Notes: generated from the sequence alone by a model not told the origin. A DNA stretch of 64,000 bases from Eubacterium sp. (GCA_022764165.1 JALERM010000186.1:33243-97242); one strand, 5' to 3'. Shown: positions 7,970 to 18,294, counted from the first letter of the stretch. Translations and numbers: made by a program.

Positions 7970-10819
7970 CTATTCTATGTTGATAGCTGTAAATCCATCC
8001 AGATTTAATTTTTCTTCATCAACAATCAGTTGTTCAAATTGTTCCATCGGCATGGGGCGATAGTAATAATATCCCTGAACATACCGACATCCAAGTCCAT
8101 GAAGGAAATCCTCCTGTTTTTCATTCTCCACACCTTCCACAATAATCGGAAGTTCCATTTGACGTGACATACTTACTACAGATTTTAATATACCTTTTCC
8201 CTTTTTTTCATTATGCTTCTCAGCATCGATATCCAGAAAACGCATATCCAGTTTCAAAGCATTTACCGCGACATCTTTCAGCATATTCAAAGAAGAATAT
8301 CCGCTTCCGAAGTCATCCATCAAAACGGCAAATCCTGCATCTAACAACTGCTTGACCGTCAGATTTACCTTCTCATTATTTTCTGCATAAACACCTTCTG
8401 TAATTTCAATTTTCAGAAGCTGTGGCCTGATCTGATACTCTGTTGTCAGCTGAATAAAATATTCCGGAACATCCATGGATACAATATCCAGCCGGGAAAC
8501 ATTGACAGACAGAGGCACCGGTATATGTCCCTGATCCATCCAGTTTCTCAGCCATATACATGCCTGCCGCCATATGAATCGATCCAGTTCTGAGATAAAT
8601 CCATTTTTCTCCAAAACCGGAACAAAACGACCGGGACCCATGACTTCGTTTCCATCATGAAACCATCGTACCAGGCATTCTGCACCCACAATCCTTATCT
8701 GCTCTCCGGAAATATCACACTGCGGCTGAACATAAATTCTAAACTCATGGTTTTCAATGCCTTCCTGAGCCTCTGTTACAATAGCAATTTCTTCTTCTAT
8801 AGATGTAACCATATCTGCTTCATAATATTTGATACGGTCATCATAATTGCCATATACATAGGAAAGTGCAAGGGTCGCCCTGTCATATATACCCATGGCA
8901 GACTCTTCCGTACCATTGATTCGATATATACCAAATCCGGGAAGAAATCCCACAGAACCGCTCCAATTATTAATCACTTTAATAATAGATTTCTGGAGAT
9001 CATGAATCAAGTCTTCATCATCAGGCATCAGAATACAGAAGTTATCTCCGCCAAGATAGCCTGCCAGCCCCGCATATTTCTGCTGAATCTCTTTCAGACG
9101 TTCAGCCACAGTAATCAAAATCTGATCTCCCGCCTCTCGTCCGAAAAAGCGGTTAAACAGACGAAAATGTTCAATATCCACAGCAATCAGCACATACGTA
9201 TCCGGTTCGATTGACTGAAGCCGCTCACCCAACATCTGAAAGAAAACTTTGTTATAATACAGACCCGTCAAAGGATTGATTTCCGTATAAGCCCGATGCA
9301 CATAGCCGAAATCCTCTTCATCAGTCTCCAGTATTCCCTGATAAATCGTATAACCATCTCTCCCATTCTGCTTCGTCTCATATAATGCCATATCTGCATG
9401 CTTATACAATTCTACGAAACGCTTTCCGTGCATTGGAAAACAGGAAATTCCCATGCTGCAGGTCAGTGTATCTCCGCCCAATTCTTCAACATACAACTCA
9501 TGAACAGCTCTTTTTAGATTTTCTGCTTTCTCCTCTACCACTTCCATAGACGGCACATTTTTCATCAGGATGGCAAATTCATCTCCTCCGATTCTTCCCA
9601 CTATATCATTTTCTCTGAATTCTCTTTTCAGAAGATTCCCCATTCTGTTTAGAGCCGCATCGCCTGCCATATGCCCATAATTGTCATTAATTTTCTTAAA
9701 ATAATCAATGTCTATAATAAAAAATACCTGCAGACTGTTATGTTCATCTTTTGTATTCTCCAACCAACGCTGGATTTCATCTTCTGTATGCTTCTTATTT
9801 TCCAATCCTGTCAATGCATCCGTATTCGCAAACTGAAGAAGCTCTCTTTGCCTTGTTCTACTCATAAACAAAATATAAAACAGCACACACAGAACCGCTG
9901 CCACCATTGAACCGCTCATCAACAGTCCATACTTCTGAATAAATTGATAGCTGTCTCTGGCTACGGCTACGGGAACCGTATAGCAAACCATCCATTTGTT
10001 ATATCCCAGAGGAGCATATGCTATATACCAGGAATTTTTCTTTCCTCCTATTTTTTTGTACCCTGATTTCTCGTTAGAAAGATCTGTTTCCAGTTCATCA
10101 ACACTGGTACTGTTTTTCATGTTTCTGCGGCATGTTTCCAGCAAATTATGACCGCCGTCCATAAACTCCTGCCAGGAAGAATCAACATTTGAAACAACCG
10201 TACCATCTTCCGTTATAATAAATGCATAGCCCTCGCTTTTATAAATATCCTGAAAGAGCATCCTGCTCAATACGCTTACATTATAGGAACCGCAAAGAAC
10301 ACCAATCACCTGCTCATCACGATAAACAGGAACTCCCAACACCACTCTGGTCTCTCCATCCACGCTGCTCTCCAAGGTATTACTCAGAGTTCGCATTCCA
10401 CAGCTTCCTTCTTTAAAATACATACTGGCTGACACATCTTCCACTGAACCATCTGCATAATGACCATTGCCGCTGCCGTCGATGATGCAGACCCGTTCCA
10501 GATCACTGGCTTCCTGAATTTCCCGAATCAAATTCATATTCTGCTCTGTCAGTATATCATCAGACTCTCCCAGAAAACTGGCAATACCTTCCATATACGC
10601 ATACTGATTATCCAATATGGTGCCAAAATGATAATTCTGCTTCTCCAAATTCTCCATCAGCCTATCCTCTACATGATTCCCTGCTTCTTTCTGAATACAA
10701 TAAAAAAAAGCCAGCATAACCACTAGCATAAATATTAAAAAAGAGGAAATAGCCTTGGAATAATTCTTAAAATAATCTTCTCGTAGCTTTCTCATAACGC
10801 CAATAAACCTCTGCATCAA
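7970..10819 (-). CDS. Membrane dCache-like sensor with two GGDEF domains and an EAL domain
   Basis: N-terminal TM and extracellular region; IGGDEFAIL (intact), LGGDNFCIL (degenerate), EAL features (ECLVRW, DDFGSGYSSL, EGVE, QGYYYYRPMP). Confidence 0.92.
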   Translation of the reverse strand: MMQRFIGVMRKLREDYFKNYSKAISSFLIFMLVVMLAFFYCIQKEAGNHVEDRLMENLEKQNYHFGTILDNQYAYMEGIASFLGESDDILTEQNMNLIREIQEASDLERVCIIDGSGNGHYADGSVEDVSASMYFKEGSCGMRTLSNTLESSVDGETRVVLGVPVYRDEQVIGVLCGSYNVSVLSRMLFQDIYKSEGYAFIITEDGTVVSNVDSSWQEFMDGGHNLLETCRRNMKNSTSVDELETDLSNEKSGYKKIGGKKNSWYIAYAPLGYNKWMVCYTVPVAVARDSYQFIQKYGLLMSGSMVAAVLCVLFYILFMSRTRQRELLQFANTDALTGLENKKHTEDEIQRWLENTKDEHNSLQVFFIIDIDYFKKINDNYGHMAGDAALNRMGNLLKREFRENDIVGRIGGDEFAILMKNVPSMEVVEEKAENLKRAVHELYVEELGGDTLTCSMGISCFPMHGKRFVELYKHADMALYETKQNGRDGYTIYQGILETDEEDFGYVHRAYTEINPLTGLYYNKVFFQMLGERLQSIEPDTYVLIAVDIEHFRLFNRFFGREAGDQILITVAERLKEIQQKYAGLAGYLGGDNFCILMPDDEDLIHDLQKSIIKVINNWSGSVGFLPGFGIYRINGTEESAMGIYDRATLALSYVYGNYDDRIKYYEADMVTSIEEEIAIVTEAQEGIENHEFRIYVQPQCDISGEQIRIVGAECLVRWFHDGNEVMGPGRFVPVLEKNGFISELDRFIWRQACIWLRNWMDQGHIPVPLSVNVSRLDIVSMDVPEYFIQLTTEYQIRPQLLKIEITEGVYAENNEKVNLTVKQLLDAGFAVLMDDFGSGYSSLNMLKDVAVNALKLDMRFLDIDAEKHNEKKGKGILKSVVSMSRQMELPIIVEGVENEKQEDFLHGLGCRYVQGYYYYRPMPMEQFEQLIVDEEKLNLDGFTAINIE

Positions 10820-10906
10820 GTAGTAATGATATTATACTACTTTTCTGCAGAGGTTTCCATATCTGAATGTGTTTTAGCAAACTGATCTCACAATTTTCCT
10901 ATCAAA

Positions 10907-11839
10907 TCATACTGCCATCCGCAGGAATTCTTCCATTACCCGGCTGATGTATCTTCCTTTTTTCCAGTAGAAGTACAGTTTCCGGCTGCTGTTCTCACCG
11001 TCCAATTTATAATAGACAACATTGGGATTATCTGTACCTCTGGCAATCAGTGTATCACTGATAAAAGAAATCCCAAGTCCGGAGCAGGTGATATGATAAG
11101 CTGTCTGCTGCTGATCCAGTTCAAATAAAATGTTGGGCGTAAATCCATGAGCCTCACACAGGGCCACAGCACGTTCCCTGGTATCATTTTCCGGTTTCAG
11201 CATGATAAACGGCTCTTCTCGAAAGGCTTCCAGGGGCACTCCCGGTGTATGGTCTTCCCTGAACTTGCCGTTCCTGATTTCCTGTGCCGATAACTGATAT
11301 GCCTGCAGCCTTTCATTCACTGTAAAATGGCCCGGAACTGCCAGAAGCAGTTTCTCCTCCTGATAAATACTGCTGGCAAATACAGCAGGATTGAGAATAC
11401 AGTTATCCAGCACCAGATCCACACCCCCGGTCTGCAGAAGCTCCTCCAGCTTTCCGGTGCTTTCCTCAATCAGTACCAGTTTGACCAGCGGATATTTTCT
11501 GGAAAACTCACCCATCAACTGCGGCAAAATCCAGGAAGAATACAGGCTGCTGCCTCCCAGAATCAGACTTCCTGTTTTCAGACCAATCCAGTCATTGACA
11601 AAATTAGAAAACTCTATTTCTGCGGCATGCATTTTTTCTACACACTGGATGTATTTTTCCCCACATTCCGTCAGCCCCATCGGCTTTGTGCTGCGATCAA
11701 AAATCGGATATCCTACCTTTTTTTCTATTCGTTTCACATTGGCACTGAGAGAAGGCTGTGAGATAAACAGATTCTGTGCAGCCTTAGAAAAACTCTTCTC
11801 TTTATACACCTCATACACATATTCCATCCCCTGAAACAT
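10907..11839 (-). CDS. LysR family transcriptional regulator
   Basis: N-terminal wHTH KSFSKAAQNLFISQPSLSANVKRIEKKVGYPIFDRSTKPMGLTECG; divergent to aspartase. Confidence 0.93.
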   Translation of the reverse strand: MFQGMEYVYEVYKEKSFSKAAQNLFISQPSLSANVKRIEKKVGYPIFDRSTKPMGLTECGEKYIQCVEKMHAAEIEFSNFVNDWIGLKTGSLILGGSSLYSSWILPQLMGEFSRKYPLVKLVLIEESTGKLEELLQTGGVDLVLDNCILNPAVFASSIYQEEKLLLAVPGHFTVNERLQAYQLSAQEIRNGKFREDHTPGVPLEAFREEPFIMLKPENDTRERAVALCEAHGFTPNILFELDQQQTAYHITCSGLGISFISDTLIARGTDNPNVVYYKLDGENSSRKLYFYWKKGRYISRVMEEFLRMAV

Positions 11840-12019
11840 AAAAGCCTCCCATAACTTTAAAATTATACAAATTATAAAAATATATGTATTTGATTATACT
11901 ATAACTCTTATCTATAATGAGGACAACAAAAAGATTTCGGCTCAGATGCCGGACTTTGTTGTGAATTAGCAAATCATTAAAAAGCAAAATGAATGTGGGA
12001 AAATTGGGAGGAAATCAAA

Positions 12020-13444
12020 ATGGATTATCGTGTGGAGAAGGATTCAATCGGAAAGAAAAACGTGCCGGAAGATGTGTATTATGGGGTGCAGTCTCTTCGT
12101 GCCGCTGAAAACTTTCATATTACCGGACTGAATATGCATCCGGAAATCATCAACAGCCTTGCCTATATTAAAAAAGCTGCTGCTATCACCAACTGCGAAA
12201 TTGGACTGCTGGATAAAAAAGTGGCTCAGGCAATCGTCCAGGCCTGTGATGAAATTCTTGCCGGAGAACTCCACAGAGACTTTATCGTTGACCCGATCCA
12301 GGGCGGTGCAGGAACTTCCCTGAATATGAATGCCAATGAAGTTATTGCCAACCGTGCCATTGAACTTCTGGGGGGACAGAAAGGTGACTACTCTATTGTT
12401 AACCCCAATGACCATGTAAACTGCGGCCAGTCCACCAATGATGTTATCCCGACTGCAGGAAAAATGACTTCTCTGCGACTTCTGAAAAACCTGAAAAAAG
12501 AGCTGCTTCGTCTTCATAAAGCCCTGACAGCCAAAGCTTCCGAATTCAATCATGTCATCAAAATGGGACGTACCCAGATGCAGGATGCTGTTCCGATTCG
12601 TCTCGGTCAGGAATTCCACGCCTACTCTGTAGCCATCATGCGTGATATCCGACGTATGGACAAAGCCATGGATGAGATGCGTACACTGAACATGGGCGGT
12701 ACTGCCGTAGGAACCGGTATCAACGCAGATGAAGTGTATCTGAAACGCATCGTTCCCAATCTGAGTGAAGTATCCGATATGGACTTTGTACAGGCATTTG
12801 ACCTGATTGATGCAACCCAGAACCTTGACCCGTTCGTGTCTGTATCCGGTGCCATCAAAGCATGCGCTGTTACTCTTTCAAAAATTGCCAACGACCTGCG
12901 TCTGATGTCTTCCGGACCGAGAGCAGGATTCAATGAAATCAACCTGCCAGCAAAGCAGAATGGCTCTTCCATCATGCCTGGTAAAGTAAATCCGGTAATC
13001 CCGGAAGTAGTTAATCAGGTAGCCTTCAACATCATCGGTAATGATGTTACTATTACCATGGCTGCCGAAGCCGGACAGCTGGAACTGAATGCTTTCGAGC
13101 CTATCGTATTCTACTGCCTGTTCCAGTCCATCGATACTCTGGCTTATGCCGTACAGACCTTCGTAGACAACTGTGTGTCCGGTATCACAGCCAATGAAAC
13201 ACGCTGCCGCTATCTGGTAGAAAACAGTGTGGGAATCATCACCGCTATCTGTCCTCATGTGGGATATCAGAAAGCAGCCGATATTGCCAAAAAAGCACTG
13301 CAGACCGGCGAATCTGTACGCAGCCTGATTCTGGCAGAAGGATTACTGGCAGAGGATGAACTGGATAAAATCCTGGATCCGATCCATATGACAGAACCGG
13401 GAATCTCCGGAAAAGAACTGCTGCTGAAGAAAACAGAAGAATAA
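12020..13444 (+). CDS. aspA: Aspartate ammonia-lyase
   Basis: GSSIMPGKVNPVIPEVVNQVAF signature; start at MDYRVEKDSIG with GGGAGG RBS. Confidence 0.92.
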   Translation: MDYRVEKDSIGKKNVPEDVYYGVQSLRAAENFHITGLNMHPEIINSLAYIKKAAAITNCEIGLLDKKVAQAIVQACDEILAGELHRDFIVDPIQGGAGTSLNMNANEVIANRAIELLGGQKGDYSIVNPNDHVNCGQSTNDVIPTAGKMTSLRLLKNLKKELLRLHKALTAKASEFNHVIKMGRTQMQDAVPIRLGQEFHAYSVAIMRDIRRMDKAMDEMRTLNMGGTAVGTGINADEVYLKRIVPNLSEVSDMDFVQAFDLIDATQNLDPFVSVSGAIKACAVTLSKIANDLRLMSSGPRAGFNEINLPAKQNGSSIMPGKVNPVIPEVVNQVAFNIIGNDVTITMAAEAGQLELNAFEPIVFYCLFQSIDTLAYAVQTFVDNCVSGITANETRCRYLVENSVGIITAICPHVGYQKAADIAKKALQTGESVRSLILAEGLLAEDELDKILDPIHMTEPGISGKELLLKKTEE

Positions 13445-13491
13445 ATTACACTTTTCTCATTCTTTGAACAAAGTGTGCATCCCCCGGAGGG

Positions 13492-13537
13492 TTTTTATAT
13501 CATAGGAAAGTCAGAGGACTTTCCTATGATATAAAAA
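13492..13537. terminator. 21-bp perfect inverted repeat with 4-nt loop downstream of aspA
   Basis: tttttatatcataggaaagtc-agag-gactttcctatgatataaaaa. Confidence 0.85.
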
Positions 13538-13576
13538 AGGATTCCGCCTGGGAGTTACTGGGCAGAATCCTTTTTT
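13533..13576. terminator. Second hairpin terminator aaaaaaggattc...gaatcctttttt (shared by convergent genes)
   Basis: 12-bp arms, polyA/polyT flanks. Confidence 0.8.
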
Positions 13577-13577
13577 G

Positions 13578-15269
13578 TTAACCTATCAGCACTTCTTTAC
13601 CCCGAAATGCAAATCCATATCTTCGAATCCGTTCCTTCGGTATTCCCCGCTCTACCAACTTTTCCGCATACCTCATCTTCTCAATCTGATCAAGTGCCGA
13701 GTTCACTGTATCCTCCAGACTGTTTTCTCTTCTTCTATTGAAAACTTTAAATTCCAGAATAATCGCATCATCCTCCTGCGGATTTCTTGGTTCCAACATA
13801 ATATCGTATCTGCCAAAACCGCTTTCTCCATTGGAAGTGATTACATATCTACTCTGCAAATCTACAATCATACCCAGCACAAATCCATGATAAAAACGCT
13901 CCGGTTCTGCACCTGACGGACGATTCCCTGTATCAAAATAGCTGAAGGTCTTCAAAGCTACACGATTCATATACTCATTCATAGCATCTAAATCATCCTG
14001 CAGCATTGCTTTGACAAAATCATTATAATCCAACTGTGCATCCTGAAACCAGCCTCGCACCATCGAATAAAACATACGCTTGACCTCATAATTGGTAAGT
14101 GTCAGCTCATATTGTGGGGCCTGTCCATATTCCATCAGATCTTCCCGTTCATAACTCAGTACCTTCAAATACCCACTGGCAAGAAGTAGACTCCAGATTG
14201 CTGAATCGTCTTGATCCAGCTGATTATACACAATCTGCTCATCAATGGGTGACCGAATCACTTCACCCTGAATCAAGGCTTCAAATTTTTCTTTTATCCT
14301 GCGGTTTCCTTCCCGAAGAAGTTTGCCAACCAGACTATTGGAACTGGTATTCGCCCAATATGTTCTATATTGACCCTTATCTAAAAAATTCAAGATAGAC
14401 CAGGGATTGTAAATATCCTGATGAGTTCCGAAAATAAAACCATCATACCAATATTTTACTTTCTCCTGCTCACCTGGTAATCCACATTTTTCCAATGATT
14501 CAAATACCTCATCTTCTGTAAATCCGAAAGCAGTTGCATACTTATCGGATGTAGTAGTCACCACTTCCAAATTGTTCAAATCTGAAAAAATGGATTCTTT
14601 ACTGACTCTGGTTATTCCCGTCATAAGTGCCCGCTCCAGCCATGGATTGGTCTTGAACGTTGAATTGAACATACTTCTGGTAAATGAAACCAGTTCATTC
14701 CAGTATCCATTCACATACGCCTCCTGCATAGGCGTATCATATTCATCTAACAGAATAATCACTTTCTTCCCATAGTAGCGATACAGATAATTTGAAAGCT
14801 GATGCAATGCAAAGGTGGCATCTGTTTCACAAATATCCAGGGATAGAATTCTGTCAAAAAATGCCTTGTCTGCATCTGTTAAAACATCACTTTCTTTCAA
14901 AAAAGAATATTTCACAAACAAATTCGTTAAAATCTGACCGATTCTTTTCTTTGCTGATTCATAGTCTTTTTCCTTTACATTTGCAAAAGAAATATTGATG
15001 ACTGGATATGTTCCCTGTATGCTTCTATATGTTTCTTGCCTCCATATAGAAAGCCCTTCAAATAAATTGCTTCTTTCCGCATAATCTACAGAAAAAAAAT
15101 GCTCAAGCATACTCATATTCAAAGTTTTTCCAAAACGCCGGGGACGTGTAATGAGTGTCACATCATCGCCGCTTTCCCACCATTCTTTAATAAATGACGT
15201 TTTATCTACATAAAAGTAATTGTTATCCCTGATTTTATCGAAGCTCTGTATTCCGATTCCAACTGTCCT
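13578..15269 (-). CDS. AAA-ATPase-like / PD-(D/E)XK nuclease family protein
   Basis: QSFDKIRDNNYFYVDKTSFIKEWWESGDDVTLITRPRRFGKTLNMSMLEHFF ... C-term DDAIILEFKVF; common gut-bacterial family. Confidence 0.88.
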   Translation of the reverse strand, partial: RTVGIGIQSFDKIRDNNYFYVDKTSFIKEWWESGDDVTLITRPRRFGKTLNMSMLEHFFSVDYAERSNLFEGLSIWRQETYRSIQGTYPVINISFANVKEKDYESAKKRIGQILTNLFVKYSFLKESDVLTDADKAFFDRILSLDICETDATFALHQLSNYLYRYYGKKVIILLDEYDTPMQEAYVNGYWNELVSFTRSMFNSTFKTNPWLERALMTGITRVSKESIFSDLNNLEVVTTTSDKYATAFGFTEDEVFESLEKCGLPGEQEKVKYWYDGFIFGTHQDIYNPWSILNFLDKGQYRTYWANTSSNSLVGKLLREGNRRIKEKFEALIQGEVIRSPIDEQIVYNQLDQDDSAIWSLLLASGYLKVLSYEREDLMEYGQAPQYELTLTNYEVKRMFYSMVRGWFQDAQLDYNDFVKAMLQDDLDAMNEYMNRVALKTFSYFDTGNRPSGAEPERFYHGFVLGMIVDLQSRYVITSNGESGFGRYDIMLEPRNPQEDDAIILEFKVFNRRRENSLEDTVNSALDQIEKMRYAEKLVERGIPKERIRRYGFAFRGKEVLIG

Positions 15270-15402
15270 CATCATAACAACCTCCTAAAAACCGAAAATA
15301 TATTTAGCTAAGTTCTTACTACCCTTAGTATATCGGATTACAGATTAAATTACAATTCCAATTACCAGATAAACTCTCTACATAGTTGAGCTATAAAAAA
15401 AC

Positions 15403-15437
15403 GGGATACAGTACTTATCTCTTTCGTACTGCATCCC
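15403..15437 (-). terminator. Terminator hairpin after rubredoxin (gggatacagtac...gtactgcatccc, T-run)
   Basis: Inverted repeat with flanking A/T runs. Confidence 0.75.
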
Positions 15438-15453
15438 ATTTTTTTGTATATAA

Positions 15454-15618
15454 TTATTCATCTACTTCTGCGAATTCATCTTTTCCCATTCCGCAAATCG
15501 GGCAAACCCAATCTTCCGGAAGATCTTCAAATGCTGTTCCCGGTTCAATACCGTTATCCGGATCACCGGCTTCAGGATCATAGATGTATCCACATGGTCC
15601 ACATTCATATTTCTTCAT
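15454..15618 (-). CDS. Rubredoxin (54 aa; below ORF-track cutoff)
   Basis: Reverse complement: [54 protein letters not shown]; two CxxC(G/x)CG knuckles. Confidence 0.96.
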   Translation of the reverse strand: MKKYECGPCGYIYDPEAGDPDNGIEPGTAFEDLPEDWVCPICGMGKDEFAEVDE

Positions 15619-15747
15619 GATACTGCGACTCCTTTCTTTGAAAAGACAGCAATTCTTTGCAGTCTGTTATGATATAAAAATATATCATATTTGTTTCTAT
15701 TATTCAAGGCTTGTACGTAAATCGCAACACAAGATTTCCCCGGAGTG

Positions 15748-16371
15748 TTATCCATTTCTCAGATAAACTGATTTCCAGAATTCAATCAGTTTTCCAAAAT
15801 CATCTTCCATCTTCTCCATATTCAGGCTGCCCTGCTGTACTTTTTCCCACAGATATCCTTCTGCAGCCCAGAACATTTCCCGATACATCATCTGAAGATT
15901 AAGTCCGGGCATAAACTTTTCCGGTTCAAGCTTCATCAATGTAGCCTTTGATTTCATGTTCAGGAGCTTCTGATAGCTTTGCCGGATATCATCGCATACC
16001 GCAGGATCTTTTTCATAATATGCTTTAATTACAAACCGGGCCATATCCGGATATTTTCTGATGATCTCCATCTTAGCCTGCATGCCACGATACATCATCT
16101 CGAACAGGTCCTTTTGTTCATAACATTTGTATTCTGTCAGATATTGAACCGTGGTTTTTGCACAATTATCCCAGAGAAACATGTACAATTCTTTCTTATT
16201 CAGAAAATAGTGAAACAGCAATGACTTACTGATACCTGCGGCATCCGCAATTTCACTCATGGGACTTTTCTTATAGGAGTTTTGAGAAAACACCCGGTAG
16301 CCGGCATTGATGATCCGCTCCTGTTTTTCTATAGGAAGATTGAAAAACTTTTCGTTCATATGTACCTCCAC
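15748..16371 (-). CDS. TetR family transcriptional regulator
   Basis: N-terminal HTH RIINAGYRVFSQNSYKKSPMSEIADAAGISKSLLFHYFLNKKELYMFL. Confidence 0.92.
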   Translation of the reverse strand: MEVHMNEKFFNLPIEKQERIINAGYRVFSQNSYKKSPMSEIADAAGISKSLLFHYFLNKKELYMFLWDNCAKTTVQYLTEYKCYEQKDLFEMMYRGMQAKMEIIRKYPDMARFVIKAYYEKDPAVCDDIRQSYQKLLNMKSKATLMKLEPEKFMPGLNLQMMYREMFWAAEGYLWEKVQQGSLNMEKMEDDFGKLIEFWKSVYLRNG

Positions 16372-16388
16372 AGTTCAAACGTTACTAT

Positions 16389-16703
16389 TCAAGCTTTCAG
16401 CCGGACTGCCGTTCCGTAAGCCAGCACTTCAGCCGCCCCCTGCATAACAGCAGAAGATCCATAACGCACTCCTATGATAGCATCTGCACCCAGCTTTTCT
16501 GCCTCGTCTACCATCCGTTTGGTGGCAATCTGTCTTGCTTCATTTAACATTTCAGTATAAGCAGTGATTTCACCACCCACCAGTGTTTTCATACCAGCCA
16601 TAAAATCCTTACCAAAATTTTTTGACTGCACAACGGTTCCCTTTACAATTCCAAGCGGTTCAAATTCCATTCCCGGATAGGTTTCAATACTTAGAAGCTT
16701 CAT
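16389..16703 (-). CDS. YbjQ/UPF0145 family protein
   Basis: GEITAYTEMLNEARQIATKRMVDEAEKLGADAIIGVRYGSSAVMQGAAEVLAYGTAV. Confidence 0.92.
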   Translation of the reverse strand: MKLLSIETYPGMEFEPLGIVKGTVVQSKNFGKDFMAGMKTLVGGEITAYTEMLNEARQIATKRMVDEAEKLGADAIIGVRYGSSAVMQGAAEVLAYGTAVRLKA

Positions 16704-17325
16704 CCTCTTCTCCCCCTTCAATTTCTTTTAATCTTTGTTTTAACGCCAGAACCACACCAACCACTACCACACCTGGTATTGCCAGAATAATCAGCAGAAT
16801 GCCAATTGGCAGCGGTTCCTGAGTATTGCCCCACAACACCAGTCCCATCAACAGGAACATGAGAAGCGTCATAATCACAGCAGCAATGACCGGCCCCTTT
16901 TTCCTCTTTCTGGTATCCTTTTTTTCGATATTCATAAAACGCATGCCTCCTTCCTCCAGCTGCTTCATTTTCTGAAGATACCTGTCAGCATCCAGATTAT
17001 ACATGTGGAAACCATTCCTGGCAATCTCCTGACAGATTTCCTTTATCCTGTCAAGATTCCTTTCTTCGTGCGACAGATAAATCAGATGCCTTTCCATGCA
17101 GTCAGAAAGCGTCAAATGATTGGTTTCCAGTTTTCTAATCTCCTCGATCGGTATGGACAGTTTACGAAGCAGTTTGATTTTCAGCAGAACTTCCACATCA
17201 TCCTCTGAATAATTCCGATAGCCGTTCTCCTGGTTTCTCTCCGGGTGAATCAGCCCTTGTTCTTCATAAAACCGAATATTCTTTTTTGTAATTCCCACCC
17301 GGTTTTCTACCTCATTAATTTTCAT
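16684..17325 (-). CDS. MerR family regulator with C-terminal transmembrane segments
   Basis: VENRVGITKKNIRFYEEQGLIHPERNQENGYRNYSEDDVEVLLKIKLLRKLSIPIEEIR; two hydrophobic helices at C-terminus. Confidence 0.92.
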   Translation of the reverse strand: MKINEVENRVGITKKNIRFYEEQGLIHPERNQENGYRNYSEDDVEVLLKIKLLRKLSIPIEEIRKLETNHLTLSDCMERHLIYLSHEERNLDRIKEICQEIARNGFHMYNLDADRYLQKMKQLEEGGMRFMNIEKKDTRKRKKGPVIAAVIMTLLMFLLMGLVLWGNTQEPLPIGILLIILAIPGVVVVGVVLALKQRLKEIEGGEEDEASKY

Positions 17326-17362
17326 CTCTGATCCCCCGTTTCATTCCTGCTGTTTTACATGA

Positions 17363-17393
17363 AGCTTACACCCTCCACCAGGGGGAATGTCAA
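17363..17393 (-). promoter_or_regulatory. MerR-type promoter with 19-bp spacer
   Basis: Minus strand TTGACA-TTCCCCCTGGTGGAGGGTG-TAAGCT; spacer holds a CCC(T)...GGG dyad. Confidence 0.75.
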
Positions 17394-17400
17394 GTATTTT

Positions 17401-17429
17401 TTGACACTACTGCACATACACACTATAAT
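17401..17429 (+). promoter_or_regulatory. Consensus sigma-A promoter TTGACA-N17-TATAAT for the RNA methyltransferase
   Basis: ttgaca ctactgcacatacacac tataat. Confidence 0.85.
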
Positions 17430-17466
17430 ATGGTAATATGAAGCTACAAAACAAAGGAGATACGAT

Positions 17467-18294
17467 ATGGGAAATATTATAGAAATTACTGATTTTATGT
17501 CACCAGAACTGGATGTCTACGCCCGTCTCACAGAGAATCAGCTGCTCAACCGCCACGAACCGGAAAAAGGGCTCTTCATAGCTGAAAGCCCCAATGTAGT
17601 GGAGCGTGCATTGAATGCCGGCTATACCCCTGTTTCTCTTTTACTGGAACACAAACACATTACAGGACAGGCTGCCCATATCATTGACCGCTGCGGGGAT
17701 ATCCCTGTCTATACTGCTGACTTTGACGTTCTGACACAATTGACCGGTTTCCAGCTGACCCGAGGGGTTTTGTGTGCCATGCGCAGAAAGCCTCTGCCGG
17801 ATGTCCGGGAAGTCTGCGCCGGAGCACGCCGTATCGCTATTCTGGAAAATGTGATGAATCCCACCAATGTGGGAGCCATCTTCCGCTCCGCCGCAGCTCT
17901 CAACATGGATGCCGTGCTTCTCACTCCCGCCTGCAGCAATCCTCTGTACCGCCGATCCACCAGAGTCAGCATGGGAACCGTATTCCAGATTCCATGGACT
18001 TATATCGGAAGCGAAGAATCCCCCTGGCCCCAGGATGGAATTTCTCTTCTGAAGAGTATGGGATTTAAAACCGCTGCTATGGCACTGAGCAAGCAGGCGG
18101 TCAATATTGATAACCCTCAGCTCATGGCAGAAGAGAAGCTGGCTGTCATCCTGGGAACCGAAGGAGATGGTCTGACTTCTGCTACCATCGCAGACTGTGA
18201 CTATACGGTGTGCATTCCCATGGCGCATGGGGTGGACTCACTAAATGTAGCGGCAGCCAGCGCAGTGGCATTCTGGCAGTTGGGGAATCGGTAA
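17467..18294 (+). CDS. TrmH/SpoU family RNA 2'-O-methyltransferase
   Basis: LENVMNPTNVGAIFRSAAALNMDAVLLTPACSNPLYRRSTRVSMG ... ILGTEGDGL ... IPMAHGVDSLNVAAASAV. Confidence 0.93.
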   Translation: MGNIIEITDFMSPELDVYARLTENQLLNRHEPEKGLFIAESPNVVERALNAGYTPVSLLLEHKHITGQAAHIIDRCGDIPVYTADFDVLTQLTGFQLTRGVLCAMRRKPLPDVREVCAGARRIAILENVMNPTNVGAIFRSAAALNMDAVLLTPACSNPLYRRSTRVSMGTVFQIPWTYIGSEESPWPQDGISLLKSMGFKTAAMALSKQAVNIDNPQLMAEEKLAVILGTEGDGLTSATIADCDYTVCIPMAHGVDSLNVAAASAVAFWQLGNR

